From the NCBI RefSeq assembly GCF_001855555.1, contig NZ_MKCT01000039.1, positions 62,001-126,000 on the forward strand: DNA of 64,000 nucleotides. The letters run 5' to 3'. The position numbers were made by a program, and so were the translations under genes. Source of the stretch: Chromobacterium sphagni. GTDB taxonomy: Bacteria; Pseudomonadota; Gammaproteobacteria; Burkholderiales; Chromobacteriaceae. Under the pieces are notes generated by a model that had not been told where the DNA came from, did no database searches, and saw only the letters and a program-made list of their open reading frames with translations. Positions 33,233 through 42,841 of this stretch are shown piece after piece (positions within the stretch are counted from its first letter, which is position 1; every line of letters starts with the position of its first letter).

Positions 33233-34675
33233 ATGACGGTTGCCTACAAGCAACAATCCGCCGATCGTCTGCAAGAAAGCCTGGGCCTGGTGCAAAGCCT
33301 GATCGAGCGCCAACGCCAGCTGGAACATCTTGTATCGCGCCAGGACGCCGCCGAATCGCCGGCCGTCGACCCCCTGGCGCCGCAACACAATCTGACCGAA
33401 TTGCGCCAGAAACTGGCGCAGCTGCATCCGGCCGACATTGCCCATATCCTGGAGGCGCTGCCGCTGGAGGACCGCCTGCTGGCCTGGGACATGGCTGACG
33501 CCGCGCGCGACGGCCCCATTCTGCTGGAAGTCTCCGACGCGGTGCGCGAATCGCTGATCGAGGTGATGGACCAGGAGCAGCTGGTGGCGGCGGTGGGCGA
33601 TCTGGACGCCGACGAGCTGGCCGAACTGGCGCCGGACCTGCCGCGCCAGGTCGTGTACGAAGTGATGGGGCGGCTGGACGAGGAGGAGCGCGGCCAGTTG
33701 CAGGCGGTGCTGTCCTATGGCGACGACCGCGTCGGCGCGCTGATGGATTTCGAGCTGGTGACCATCCGCGCCGACGTCAGCTGCGAGGTGGTGTTGCGTT
33801 ACCTGCGCCGCTTCGACGAACTGCCGGGCCAGACCGACAAGATCTTCGTTACCGACGAGGCCGGCCATCTCAAGGGCGTGCTGTCCATCCGCAAGCTGCT
33901 GGTGTCCGACCCGGATGCCGGGGTGGCCCGGGTGATGGCCACCGAAGTGGTGAGCTTCCACCCGGACGAGGCGGCGCTGGACGCCGCGCTGGCCTTTGAA
34001 CGCTATGACTTGGTGAGCGCGCCGGTGGTGGACGAGCGCGGCGTGCTGCTGGGCCGCTTGACCGTGGACGCGATGGTGGACGTGATCCGCGAGGAATCCG
34101 ACAGCGAAGTGCTGAACCTGGCCGGTCTGAAGGAAGAGGAAGACCTGTTCGCGCCGGTGATGGATTCGGTGAGGAACCGCTGGTCCTGGCTGGCGATCAA
34201 TCTGTGCACCGCCTTCTTCGCCTCGCGGGTCATCGGGGCCTTCGAGCATTCCATCGCCCAACTGGTGGCGCTGGCGGCCTTGATGCCCATCGTCGCCGGC
34301 ATCGGCGGCAATTCCGGCAACCAGACCATCACCATGATCGTGCGCGCGCTGGCGATGGGCCAGATGCGCATCGGCCAGACCGGCCGGCTATGGCGCAAGG
34401 AGCTGGGCGTCAGCATCATCAACGGCATGGTGTGGGGCAGCGTGATCGGCGCGGTGGCCTGGCTGCTGTACGGCAGCGTATCGCTGGGCCTGGTGATGCT
34501 GGCGGCGATGACGCTCAACCTGATGCTGGCGGCCACCATGGGCGTGATGATTCCGACGCTGATGCAGAAGTTGGGGAAGGATCCGGCGCTCGGCTCCAGC
34601 GTGCTGATCACCGCCTGCACCGACTCAGGCGGCTTCCTGATTTTTCTCGGCCTGGCCACCTTATTCCTACTCTAA
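33233..34675 (+). CDS. mgtE: Magnesium transporter MgtE
   Basis: This 480-residue protein has the standard MgtE order. First is a helical N-domain (LHPADIAHILEALPLEDRLLAWD and following repeats). Next is a pair of CBS domains around residues 170-290 (KIFVTDEAGHLKGVLSIRKLL, APVVDERGVLLGRLTVD). Last is a C-terminal membrane domain of five helices with GIGGNSGNQTITMIVRALAMGQM, which lines the pore. It imports Mg2+ and is gated by cytosolic Mg2+ through the CBS domains. Acidic residues at the domain interfaces are abundant, as expected. Confidence 0.97.
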   Translation: MTVAYKQQSADRLQESLGLVQSLIERQRQLEHLVSRQDAAESPAVDPLAPQHNLTELRQKLAQLHPADIAHILEALPLEDRLLAWDMADAARDGPILLEVSDAVRESLIEVMDQEQLVAAVGDLDADELAELAPDLPRQVVYEVMGRLDEEERGQLQAVLSYGDDRVGALMDFELVTIRADVSCEVVLRYLRRFDELPGQTDKIFVTDEAGHLKGVLSIRKLLVSDPDAGVARVMATEVVSFHPDEAALDAALAFERYDLVSAPVVDERGVLLGRLTVDAMVDVIREESDSEVLNLAGLKEEEDLFAPVMDSVRNRWSWLAINLCTAFFASRVIGAFEHSIAQLVALAALMPIVAGIGGNSGNQTITMIVRALAMGQMRIGQTGRLWRKELGVSIINGMVWGSVIGAVAWLLYGSVSLGLVMLAAMTLNLMLAATMGVMIPTLMQKLGKDPALGSSVLITACTDSGGFLIFLGLATLFLL

Positions 34676-34678
34676 ATC

Positions 34679-35506
34679 ATGATGCTGACCATAGAACAGG
34701 CGCTGCGCCGCCACCCCTTGCCTCGGCTGGAAAGCCGCATGCTGCTGATGCATGCCTGGCCCGGCCTGAGCCATGCAACCATAGTCGGCTACCCCGAGAG
34801 GGAACTGGCGGAAGATATCGCAATGGTTTTTGACGCGCTGGCGGCGCGCCGGCTGGCCGGAGAGCCGATGGCTTACCTGCTGGGCGTGCGCGAATTCTAC
34901 GGCCGCGACTTCGCGGTGAGCCCGGCGGTGCTGATCCCGCGGCCGGAAACCGAACACCTGATCGAGCAGGCGCTGTCGCGGCTGGACGCGGCCCAGCCGG
35001 CGCGGGTGGTGGACCTGGGCACCGGCAGCGGCATCATCGCCGTCACCCTGGCGCTGCAGGCGCCGCAGTGGCGCGTCAGCGCGGTGGACCTGTCGGCCGA
35101 GGCGCTGGAGGTGGCGAGCGGCAACGCGGCGGCTTTGGGCGCCCAGGTGGATTTCCGGCATGGCAGCTGGTTCGATCCGCTGGCGCCGGATGACAGATTC
35201 GAGCTGATCGTCTCCAATCCGCCGTATATCGAGCGCGGCGACCGCCACCTGGGCGAGGGCGACCTGCGCTTCGAGCCGCGCGGCGCGTTGACCGACGAAG
35301 TCGACGGCCTGGCCTGCCTGCGCGAGATTGCCGCTGGCGCGCCGGCTCGTCTGCTGCCGGCAGGCTGGCTGATGGTCGAGCACGGCTACGACCAGGGCGC
35401 CGCGGTGCGCGGGCTGTTTTGCGCCGCCGGTCTGCTGCAAGTGGAAACCATCCGCGACCTGGCCGGTCAGGACCGTATCACCATCGGGCAAAAACGGGCG
35501 GATTGA
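34679..35506 (+). CDS. prmC: Release factor glutamine methyltransferase
   Basis: This 275-residue protein has an N-terminal helical domain and a SAM methyltransferase domain with VVDLGTGSGIIAVTLAL and the hallmark NPPY (FELIVSNPPYIERGD). PrmC methylates the Gln of the GGQ motif in RF1 and RF2. The context IPRPETEHLIEQAL is also typical. The gene starts 3 bp after the mgtE stop, with two ATG codons in a row. The stop overlaps the next start as TGATG. Confidence 0.96.
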   Translation: MMLTIEQALRRHPLPRLESRMLLMHAWPGLSHATIVGYPERELAEDIAMVFDALAARRLAGEPMAYLLGVREFYGRDFAVSPAVLIPRPETEHLIEQALSRLDAAQPARVVDLGTGSGIIAVTLALQAPQWRVSAVDLSAEALEVASGNAAALGAQVDFRHGSWFDPLAPDDRFELIVSNPPYIERGDRHLGEGDLRFEPRGALTDEVDGLACLREIAAGAPARLLPAGWLMVEHGYDQGAAVRGLFCAAGLLQVETIRDLAGQDRITIGQKRAD

Positions 35507-36255
35507 TGTCTCCACGCTGGATTTCCTACTGGCCGGCGCTGCTGCTGGTTCCGCCGATCGCCGCCTTGTTGCTGTGGCCTGACGCCAACCGCCAGCTGTT
35601 CCTGGCGCTGCATCCTTGGCTGCATCATGCGCCGGCGCCGCTGTGGCGCTTCGCCAGCGTGTTCGGCGACTGGCCGACGGTGCTGGCGCTGCTGCTGGCC
35701 TTGAGTTGGCGCGCGCCGCAGCGGCTGCCGGCATTGGTGGTCGGCAGCATCGCCGCCATTTTGCTGGCCATTGCCTTGAAGGCCGGCTTCGCGGTGCCGA
35801 GGCCGCCCCTGGTGCTGCCGCACGGGATGGTGGATCTGCTGGACAAGCTGCCTGGCAATGGATCCTTCCCCTCCGGCCACGCGATGGCGGTGGCGGCCTT
35901 GGCCACCTTCGCCTGGCATGGCGCGCGTTGGGGCAAGGCCGCCGGCTGGTGTCTGCTGGCGGCGCTGGTGATGCTGTCGCGCATCGCCATCGGCGTGCAT
36001 TGGCCGCTGGACCTGCTGGCGGGGGCCATGCTGGGCTGGGCGTCGATGCGGCTGGCCCTGAGTCATGCCTGGCCCGCCGGCTGGGCGCGCGACGTCACCC
36101 GCACCGCGCAGATGATCCTGCTGGTGCTGTTGGCGGGCGAGCTGGCTTGGTTACTGGGGCATCACGGGGTGTATGCCGAATACTGGCTGCGGGTGGGGAT
36201 TGGTGCGCTGGTGCTGTTGTCGGGCTTTGCCAGACTGGCCCGCTCCGGCCGCTAG
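35506..36255 (+). CDS. PAP2-family membrane phosphatase
   Basis: This 249-residue membrane protein has about six helices and the three PAP2 motifs: KAGFAVPRP, GNGSFPSGHAMAV with the catalytic His, and SRIAIGVHWPLDLLAG. Such enzymes remove phosphate from lipid phosphates such as undecaprenyl pyrophosphate or phosphatidylglycerophosphate. The exact substrate is not shown. The ATG at 35506 overlaps the prmC stop by one base (TGATG), and a GC-rich hairpin follows the gene. Confidence 0.92.
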   Translation: MSPRWISYWPALLLVPPIAALLLWPDANRQLFLALHPWLHHAPAPLWRFASVFGDWPTVLALLLALSWRAPQRLPALVVGSIAAILLAIALKAGFAVPRPPLVLPHGMVDLLDKLPGNGSFPSGHAMAVAALATFAWHGARWGKAAGWCLLAALVMLSRIAIGVHWPLDLLAGAMLGWASMRLALSHAWPAGWARDVTRTAQMILLVLLAGELAWLLGHHGVYAEYWLRVGIGALVLLSGFARLARSGR

Positions 36256-36265
36256 GCAAAACAAA

Positions 36266-36285
36266 GGCGGGCCCTGGGGCCCGCC
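36266..36285. terminator. Hairpin between convergent PAP2 gene and slyD
   Basis: A 9-bp GC-rich stem (GGCGGGCCC / GGGCCCGCC) has a very short loop. No T-run follows on the plus strand. On the minus strand TTTGTTTTG follows, so it can terminate slyD. Confidence 0.65.
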
Positions 36286-36322
36286 CGAGGCGGCGATGGC
36301 GTTTCACGCCGCCTGCGGCGCA

Positions 36323-36802
36323 TCAATGATGATGGCCGTGCTCGCCGTGGGCGTGGCCGTGGCTGACTTCCTCGGCGGATGCCGCGCGCACTTCGATCAC
36401 CTTGGCGGAGAAGCGGATGCTCTGGCCTGCCAGCGGGTGGTTGGCATCGACGATGGCTTTGCCGTCGGCGATGTCGGTGACGCGGAACAGCAGCAGTTCG
36501 CCGGTTTCCGGATCATCGGCTTCGAATACCATGCCCACTTCCACATCGGCCGGGAACACGTCCAGGTCTTCCACGCGGACCAGCTCTTCTTCCGGGTCGC
36601 CGAAAGCGTCGTCCGGGGTCAGCTTGACGTCGATGGCATCGCCGACTGCCTTGCCTTCCAGCGCCTCTTCCACCAGCGGGAAGATGCCGTCGTAGCCGCC
36701 GTGCAGGTAGCTGATCGGCTCTTCGGTCTTGTCGAGGAGGTTGTTGTCGACATCGAACATCTCGTAGTGGAGGGTGACGATGGTGTTTTTGGCGATTTGC
36801 AT
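36323..36802 (-). CDS. slyD: FKBP-type peptidyl-prolyl isomerase SlyD
   Basis: This 159-residue protein has the SlyD layout. It has an FKBP half (MQIAKNTIVTLHYEM, EEPISYLHGGYDGIFPLVEEALEG) and an inserted flap domain (DAFGDPEEELVRVEDLDVFP). The short His-rich tail HGHAHGEHGHHH binds nickel and other metals. It assists folding and hydrogenase or metal-enzyme maturation. The ATG at 36802 is the normal family start, and the frame extending to 36943 is not supported. It is divergent from roxA. Confidence 0.95.
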   Translation of the reverse strand: MQIAKNTIVTLHYEMFDVDNNLLDKTEEPISYLHGGYDGIFPLVEEALEGKAVGDAIDVKLTPDDAFGDPEEELVRVEDLDVFPADVEVGMVFEADDPETGELLLFRVTDIADGKAIVDANHPLAGQSIRFSAKVIEVRAASAEEVSHGHAHGEHGHHH

Positions 36803-36942
36803 GAGTTGGTTATCCGTGATGGATGGTAAAAAAACTTGACAGGGACGGTCCCGAGGGTGTTCCTTCCACCGCAAGATAGGGCGCTCGCGCTCCTGGCCAT
36901 ATTGTAAACCATAGACGGGCATCTTAGGCCCGTGAAACCGCA

Positions 36943-38076
36943 ATGAACACTACAACTTTACTGGGCGGCATGTCGCCCGAGCAGTTCCTGGCCGAGTACT
37001 GGCACAAGAAGCCGCTGCTGATCCGTGGCGCCTTGACCGAGGTCGGTCCGCATGTCGATTTCTCCGTATTGTCGCAATTGGCGCAGCGAGACGACGCCGA
37101 GTCCAGGCTGATCGAATGCCGGCAGGGCCGCTGGCATCTGGAGCGCGGCCCGTTCCGCGCCGCGCGTTTCCGCAAGCTGGCGGAGACCGACTGGACCTTG
37201 CTGGTGCAGGGGGTGAATCATCATTTGCCGCATATCGACGAGATTTTGTGGCGTTTCAACTTCATCCCTTATGCCAGGCTGGACGACCTGATGATCAGCT
37301 ATGCTCCGCCGGGTGGCACCGTGGGTCCGCATTTCGACGCCTACGATGTGTTCCTGCTGCAGGTGGGCGGCAGCAAGCGCTGGCAAATCTCGTCGCAGCA
37401 CGACGACGATTTCATCGAGGACGCGCCGATCCGCGTGTTGAAAGACTTCCGCATGGAACAGGAGTTCGTGCTGGAGCACGGCGACATGCTCTACCTGCCG
37501 CCGCGCTATGCGCACCACGGCGTGGCGCTGGAGCCGGGCATGACCTATTCGATCGGATTCCGCGCACCGCCGGCGCAGGAACTGGCCACCCAGTTCCTGG
37601 TTTATCTGCAGGACCGGGTCTGCCTGGACGGCGTGTATGCCGACCCGGACCTCAAGTTGCAGGCGGAACCTGCACGCATCGGCGAGGAAATGATAGAGCA
37701 GGTGTCCGGCCTGTTGTCGCAGATCCGCTGGGACAAGGCCACGGTTTGCGATTTTTTGGGCCATTACCTGACCGAGCCCAAGGCCCATGTGTTCTACGAT
37801 GGCCCGAAAGAAGAGTTGGACGAGGAGGCGTTCATCGAAGCGCTGGCAGCCCAGGGACTGGAATTGGATCGCAAGAGCCAGATTTTGTTCTGCGACGCCT
37901 GCGTCTACTGCAACGGAGAGAAAGTGGCGGCGGAAGACGGGGATTTTGATCACTGGCGGCAATTTGCCAACCATCGCCGGTTGGCTGCGGGCGAATATTC
38001 GGCCGATATGCTGGCTTCTTTGTACGATGGTTACTTGTCAGGTTATTGGCATTTGCTGGCTGATGTAGCACAATAA
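36943..38076 (+). CDS. roxA: Ribosomal protein uL16 3-hydroxylase (JmjC/cupin oxygenase)
   Basis: This 377-residue protein resembles E. coli YcfD/RoxA, a 2-oxoglutarate and Fe(II)-dependent oxygenase that hydroxylates an arginine of ribosomal protein L16. Iron ligands are visible in VGPHFDAYDVFLLQ (HxD) and RYAHHGVALEPG (second His). Typical context is FLAEYWHKKPLLIRGAL at the start and LYLPPRYAHHG. The C-terminal half has the winged-helix-like dimer part. It is an independent gene facing away from slyD. Confidence 0.93.
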   Translation: MNTTTLLGGMSPEQFLAEYWHKKPLLIRGALTEVGPHVDFSVLSQLAQRDDAESRLIECRQGRWHLERGPFRAARFRKLAETDWTLLVQGVNHHLPHIDEILWRFNFIPYARLDDLMISYAPPGGTVGPHFDAYDVFLLQVGGSKRWQISSQHDDDFIEDAPIRVLKDFRMEQEFVLEHGDMLYLPPRYAHHGVALEPGMTYSIGFRAPPAQELATQFLVYLQDRVCLDGVYADPDLKLQAEPARIGEEMIEQVSGLLSQIRWDKATVCDFLGHYLTEPKAHVFYDGPKEELDEEAFIEALAAQGLELDRKSQILFCDACVYCNGEKVAAEDGDFDHWRQFANHRRLAAGEYSADMLASLYDGYLSGYWHLLADVAQ

Positions 38077-38334
38077 CAACAGTTTTTGCACTTGTATCGA
38101 ATTGGCAACGCGATGGATGGCTACATTTGGGGGGTAAACGCCCGTTTTTGTGCCTGCGCCATCCGCTGCCCGGCTTAGATTGGCAATGTGGTTTTTTTAG
38201 ATTTTTGCCCTCTATACAGCTATTTTTTTCGTGATACAATTTGCTCACTGATGGATTTTCAGTCGCCCGGCTTATTGTCGAGACCGTGCGATAACTGACG
38301 TCTTGTTCAACTTATCCTCAAAGGTAAAGAAAAA

Positions 38335-38538
38335 ATGAAACAGTCGCTCCTCGTTGCTGCCCTGCTGGCCGTAGCCCTGTCCGCTTGCGGTAAGAAAGAA
38401 GCTCCGGCTGAGGCTTCCGCTCCTGCAGTTGAAGCTTCCGCTCCGGCCGCTTCGGCTCCGGCTGCTGACGCTTCCGCTCCGGCTGCTTCCGCTCCGGCTG
38501 CTGACGCTTCTGCTCCGGCTGCTTCCGCTGCCAAGTAA
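38335..38538 (+). CDS. Small Ala/Pro-rich repeat lipoprotein
   Basis: This 67-residue product has a lipoprotein signal (LLVAALLAVALSAC, lipobox LSAC) and a short basic stretch GKKEAP. The rest is built of (A)SAPAAD/ASAPAAS repeats. At DNA level a 36-base unit is repeated about twice. Alanine codons are mostly GCT, unlike the GCC and GCG of neighbouring genes, which fits high expression. It is probably a membrane-anchored, cell-wall-proximal spacer-like peptide. It has its own strong terminator, so it is a single-gene unit. The function is unknown. Confidence 0.8.
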   Translation: MKQSLLVAALLAVALSACGKKEAPAEASAPAVEASAPAASAPAADASAPAASAPAADASAPAASAAK

Positions 38539-38556
38539 TTCGCAGCAAGCAACATC

Positions 38557-38584
38557 AAAAAAACCGGCTTCGGCCGGTTTTTTT
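38557..38584 (+). terminator. Strong rho-independent terminator
   Basis: The stem CCGGC / GCCGG carries a TTCG tetraloop, is extended by seven A-T pairs and ends in TTTTTTT. It lies 18 bp after the small lipoprotein gene. Confidence 0.95.
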
Positions 38585-38751
38585 GTGCCTGCCATTCAGT
38601 GGCTTATTAGCCATAGTTGTAAATTTGGTGGAAAAACCACAGAAATTGCCGCGAAATACAAAACGTTACATATTGCGGGACGAGACGGCTCGGATCGATT
38701 GGAATCTGGCGACTTGATTCATCCTATCCGATAAATAGATGTGCCCGGCAT

Positions 38752-38786
38752 AAAAAACAGCCCGCAGATGCGGGCTGTTGTTTTTT
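38752..38786. terminator. Bidirectional terminator after bamC
   Basis: An 11-bp stem (AACAGCCCGCA / TGCGGGCTGTT) is flanked by A and T runs. It lies 18 bp after the bamC stop. Confidence 0.88.
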
Positions 38787-38804
38787 CGGCTGGAGCCTGT
38801 TGCG

Positions 38805-39923
38805 TTATTGCAGTTCGGTCTGCAGTTTCCCCAGCGCGGCTTTGACGAACTCGTCGGACAGCGGCTTGCCCTGCTTGTCCTGGATCTGCAGCGTGGTGTT
38901 GCCGCCGGACTGCTCCACCAGCTTGATCCGGTATTCCTGCTCGGTCGGCTTCACGGACTTGCCGTCGCTGCTCTTCCAGAAGGCCAGGCTGGACCAGAAG
39001 CCGCCGCCGGAGTCTTCCTTGCTGTCGGTCTCGCCCTTGGCCGGCTTCACGTAGTACAGGCCCTGCGAGCGGTCGCGGTCGGTGACGATCAGGCCGACGC
39101 GGTCCAGCGCCAGGCCGACGCGGCGCCAGGCGCGGTCGAAGCCGTCGGCGAGCTGCAGCTGGCCATCGACGATGGGGTCTTGCGGCTTGGCCGGCTTGGC
39201 CAGGGTCTGCTGCACCTGAGCCTTGGCCTTCTCTTCGGTCATGCCCAGGCGGATCATGAAGCGACCCAGCAGTTCGGCTTCCAGGTTGGGATCGGTCGGG
39301 CGCGCCTGCCAGATGGTGTTGGTCTTGCTGTTGTCGGCATAGATCTCTTCCATGCCGCGATGCGAGAAGTACACCTCGGTGCCCTGCGGCGTGTTTTCCA
39401 GGCGGATGCGGAACTTGTCGCGTTCGCCGGTGGAGTAGACGCTGCCGAGGCCGACGGTTTCCAGCAGTTTGCGCAGGCCGTCGTTGGGCAGTTTGGCGCG
39501 GTTTTCCGCCCAGTCGGTTTCCATGATGCCGACGCCTGGGTCTTCAGTCTTGATGACGAAGCCGTTCTCCTGCCAGAAGGCCTTCAGCACCGGCCACAAT
39601 TCGGCGGCCTTTTTGTTGCCCACCAGCAGCCAGCGTTGGGTGCCGGCGCGCTCCATGCGGACATTGTCCAGCTGGTTGATGGCAACCGGCGAGGCGGCAG
39701 CCGCAACGGCGGGATCGGCGCTGGCAGTGGTGACGCCGCCGGGCAGGTTGTATTTGTTCTGGATCTGCGGGGTGGTCAGATCGGGCGGAACTTCCAGGCT
39801 GTTGACCGTGGCTTTCGGCGCGTCGGACTTGTAGTCCAGCGGCTTAGTAAGCGGTTGTTCGGTACTGCAAGCGGCCATAATGCCAGTTGCCAGCAAAATC
39901 GCGACGGACGCGCTGTGTTTCAT
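38805..39923 (-). CDS. bamC: Outer membrane assembly lipoprotein BamC
   Basis: This 372-residue lipoprotein has a signal ending in the lipobox MAAC and an unstructured N-terminal segment (STEQPLTKPLDYKSDAP, then SLEVPPDLTTPQ) that binds BamD. Two helix-grip domains follow. This matches BamC/NlpB of the beta-barrel assembly machine. It lies 26 bp after dapA, the usual dapA-bamC order. The ATG at 39923 follows GGGAGTCCGC. An ATG 12 bp upstream is also in frame. Confidence 0.93.
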   Translation of the reverse strand: MKHSASVAILLATGIMAACSTEQPLTKPLDYKSDAPKATVNSLEVPPDLTTPQIQNKYNLPGGVTTASADPAVAAAASPVAINQLDNVRMERAGTQRWLLVGNKKAAELWPVLKAFWQENGFVIKTEDPGVGIMETDWAENRAKLPNDGLRKLLETVGLGSVYSTGERDKFRIRLENTPQGTEVYFSHRGMEEIYADNSKTNTIWQARPTDPNLEAELLGRFMIRLGMTEEKAKAQVQQTLAKPAKPQDPIVDGQLQLADGFDRAWRRVGLALDRVGLIVTDRDRSQGLYYVKPAKGETDSKEDSGGGFWSSLAFWKSSDGKSVKPTEQEYRIKLVEQSGGNTTLQIQDKQGKPLSDEFVKAALGKLQTELQ

Positions 39924-39949
39924 GCGGACTCCCATCGTGCAAGGGATGA

Positions 39950-40825
39950 TCAAAGGACTTCTGCTTGTTTCAGGGCCGCTTCGACGGCTGCCTCGGCAGC
40001 CTGGCTGAGCGGGGTGAGCGGCAGGCGGATGCCTTCGGGGATGCGTTGCATCCGCGCGAGGGCCCACTTGGCCGGGATAGGGTTGGGCTCGACGAACAGC
40101 TGCTTGTGCAGGCCTTGCAGCTTGTCGTTGATGGCGCGGGCGCGTTCGGCCTTGCCGCCGATGGCGGCGGCGCACAGCTCGCTCATCTGCCTGGGGGCGA
40201 TGTTGGCGGTGACCGAGATCACGCCGTTGCCGCCGCACAGCATGAAGGCCATGCCGCTGGCGTCGTCGCCGGAATACAGCGCAAAGTCGGCAGGCGCGCG
40301 CAGCCTCAGGTCGCACAGGCGGGCGATGTCGCCAGTGGCGTCCTTCAAGCCGACGATATTGGGGTGTTCGGCCAGGCGCAGCGCGGTGTCGTTGCTCATG
40401 TCGGCCACGGTGCGGCCGGGCACATTATAAAGGATGACCGGCAACGCGCTGGCGTCGGCGATCGCCTTGAAATGCTGGTACAGGCCTTCCTGGGTGGGCT
40501 TGTTGTAGTAGGGCACTACCGACAGCAGCATGTCGGCGCCGGCCTCTGCCGAGCGTTGCCCCAGCTCGATGGCTTCGGCGGTGGCGTTGCCGCCGGCTCC
40601 GGCGATGACCTTGACGCGTCCGGCAGCGTATTTGACTACGGCTGCGACCACTTCGATATGTTCTTCCACAGACAATGTGGCCGATTCGCCGGTGGTGCCG
40701 ACGGCGACGATGCCGGCAGTGCCGTTTTCGATGTGGAACTCAACCAATCGTTGCAACGCTGCAAAGTCTACCGCGCCGTCCTGCGACATCGGAGTGACCA
40801 GAGCTACCAAGCTGCCGGTAAGCAT
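39950..40825 (-). CDS. dapA: 4-hydroxy-tetrahydrodipicolinate synthase
   Basis: This 291-residue enzyme condenses pyruvate with aspartate semialdehyde in lysine and diaminopimelate synthesis. It shows [15 protein letters not shown], the active-site Tyr in [12 protein letters not shown], and the Schiff-base Lys in [15 protein letters not shown]. The length is standard. It is the first gene of the dapA-bamC pair and is divergent from the ABC-F gene. Confidence 0.97.
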   Translation of the reverse strand: MLTGSLVALVTPMSQDGAVDFAALQRLVEFHIENGTAGIVAVGTTGESATLSVEEHIEVVAAVVKYAAGRVKVIAGAGGNATAEAIELGQRSAEAGADMLLSVVPYYNKPTQEGLYQHFKAIADASALPVILYNVPGRTVADMSNDTALRLAEHPNIVGLKDATGDIARLCDLRLRAPADFALYSGDDASGMAFMLCGGNGVISVTANIAPRQMSELCAAAIGGKAERARAINDKLQGLHKQLFVEPNPIPAKWALARMQRIPEGIRLPLTPLSQAAEAAVEAALKQAEVL

Positions 40826-40999
40826 AGTTCTGCCTATCTGGGATAAGGATTTACAAGGCTTACGATTGTAGCGGAATTCGTCTGGCTGGCAAAAGTTCGT
40901 GGAGAGGCGGCGGCGGGGGCTTCGGGAACGTCGGGTGATTGTGCTAGAATCCTACGTTTTTCCGATACTTACGGCGAGCTGGCTGAAGGATCCTCAAGC

Positions 41000-42631
41000 G
41001 TGATTACCACAAGCAACATTACCATGCAGTTTGGCGTGAAACCTTTGTTCGAAAAGGTGACCGTCAAATTCGGCGAAGGCAACCGTTACGGCCTGATCGG
41101 CGCCAACGGCTCCGGCAAATCCACTTTCATGAAGATTCTGGGCGGCGACCTGGAGCAGACCTCGGGGGAAGTCGCCATCGAGAACGGCCTGCGCCTGGGC
41201 AAGCTGCGCCAGGATCAGTTCGGCTACGAAGATCAGCGCGTGATCGACGTGGTGATGATGGGCCATACCGAGATGTGGGCGGCGATGAGCGAACGCGATG
41301 CGATCTACGCCAATCTCGAAGCCACCGAAGACGACTACATGCACGCGGCCGAACTGGAGGCCAAGTTCGCCGAGTACGACGGCTACACCGCCGAAGCGCG
41401 CGCCGGCGAGCTGCTGATGGGCGTCGGCATTCCGGTTGAACAGCATTTCGGCCCGATGAGCGAAGTGGCTCCCGGCTGGAAGTTGCGCGTGCTCTTGGCG
41501 CAGGCGCTGTTCTCCAACCCGGACATCCTGTTGCTGGACGAACCGACCAACAACCTGGACATCAACACCATCCGCTGGCTGGAACACGTGCTCAACGAGC
41601 GCAACGCCACCATGATCATCATCTCGCACGACCGTCACTTCCTGAACTCGGTCTGCACCCACATGGCGGATCTGGACTACAACACCATCCGCATCTACCC
41701 GGGCAACTACGACGACTACATGATCGCCTCGGCCCAGGCGCGCGAACGCCAGTTGAGCTCCAACAGCAAGGCCAAGGAACGGATCCAGGAACTGCAGGAG
41801 TTCGTCGCCCGCTTCTCGGCCAACAAGTCCAAGGCCCGCCAGGCTACCAGCCGCCTGAAGCAGGTGGACAAGCTGAAGTCCGAGATGGTGGAAGTGAAGC
41901 CGTCCAGCCGGCAAAACCCGTTCATCCGCTTCGAGATGGACGACAAGTTCAAGCTGCACCGCCAGGCCGTCGAGGTGGAAAACCTCAACAAGGCCTACGA
42001 CAACAAGGTGCTGTTCAAGGACCTGAACCTGATCCTGGAAGCCGGCGCCCGTCTGGCGGTGATCGGCCCCAACGGCGCGGGCAAGACCTCGCTGGCCAAG
42101 CTGCTGGCCGGCGCTTTCGACCCCAAGTTCGCCGAAGGGCTGACTGCCGACTACGGCAGCATCAAGTGGGCGGAGAAGGCGCAGATCGGCTACTTCGCGC
42201 AGGACCACGAAGCCGACTTCGACAGCGACTGGACCTTGACCGAGTGGATGCGGCAATGGGGCCAGGAGGGCGACGACGAGCAGGTGATCCGCGCCACGCT
42301 GGGCCGCCTGCTGTTCGGCGGCGACGAGGTGGGCAAGCCGGTGCGCGTGCTGTCCGGCGGCGAGAAGGGCCGCATGCTGTACGGCAAGCTGCTGCTGCAG
42401 AAGCCCAATGTGATGATCATGGACGAACCCACCAACCACATGGACATGGAGTCGATCGAATCCCTGAACATGGCGCTGGAAAAGTACAAGGGCACCCTGA
42501 TCTTCGTATCGCACGACCGCCAGTTTGTAAGCTCGCTGGCCACCCACGTGCTGGAACTGGATGGCAAGGGTGGTTACGACTACTACACCGGCAACTACGA
42601 AGATTATCTGGCCAGCAAGGGCCTGGAGTAA
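41000..42631 (+). CDS. ybiT: ABC-F family ATPase, YbiT type
   Basis: This 543-residue protein has two ABC ATPase domains and no membrane part. Walker A motifs are GANGSGKST and GPNGAGKTS, and Walker B motifs are [12 protein letters not shown] and [12 protein letters not shown]. The first signature is the unusual [15 protein letters not shown] in place of LSGG, as in E. coli YbiT, while the second is [12 protein letters not shown] proteins bind the ribosome and adjust translation. The start is GTG, with GAAGGA upstream and TGCTAGAAT as a possible extended -10 element at 40942. The linker between domains is basic and coiled. Confidence 0.92.
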   Translation: MITTSNITMQFGVKPLFEKVTVKFGEGNRYGLIGANGSGKSTFMKILGGDLEQTSGEVAIENGLRLGKLRQDQFGYEDQRVIDVVMMGHTEMWAAMSERDAIYANLEATEDDYMHAAELEAKFAEYDGYTAEARAGELLMGVGIPVEQHFGPMSEVAPGWKLRVLLAQALFSNPDILLLDEPTNNLDINTIRWLEHVLNERNATMIIISHDRHFLNSVCTHMADLDYNTIRIYPGNYDDYMIASAQARERQLSSNSKAKERIQELQEFVARFSANKSKARQATSRLKQVDKLKSEMVEVKPSSRQNPFIRFEMDDKFKLHRQAVEVENLNKAYDNKVLFKDLNLILEAGARLAVIGPNGAGKTSLAKLLAGAFDPKFAEGLTADYGSIKWAEKAQIGYFAQDHEADFDSDWTLTEWMRQWGQEGDDEQVIRATLGRLLFGGDEVGKPVRVLSGGEKGRMLYGKLLLQKPNVMIMDEPTNHMDMESIESLNMALEKYKGTLIFVSHDRQFVSSLATHVLELDGKGGYDYYTGNYEDYLASKGLE

Positions 42632-42841
42632 ATTCGGATATGGTCTGTCACAGGCCGTAGCTTTACCGGCGGGAGGGCGTGCGCTATATTGCGGTGCACA
42701 AACTCCCGCTTTTCATATGCGCCGTCCGCGGCGCGACAACAACAATCAGGGACCTGGCCGGGAAGGCCGATGCTGGAGACATCACGTGCTCATCCGTCCT
42801 GGTGATCTGGTGAGATCTGCAAAGTGAAAGAAGGGAATACC

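Noticed and set aside
39924-40316. N-terminal extension of bamC
   Set aside because: It overlaps dapA in another frame. The lipoprotein signal starts at 39923.
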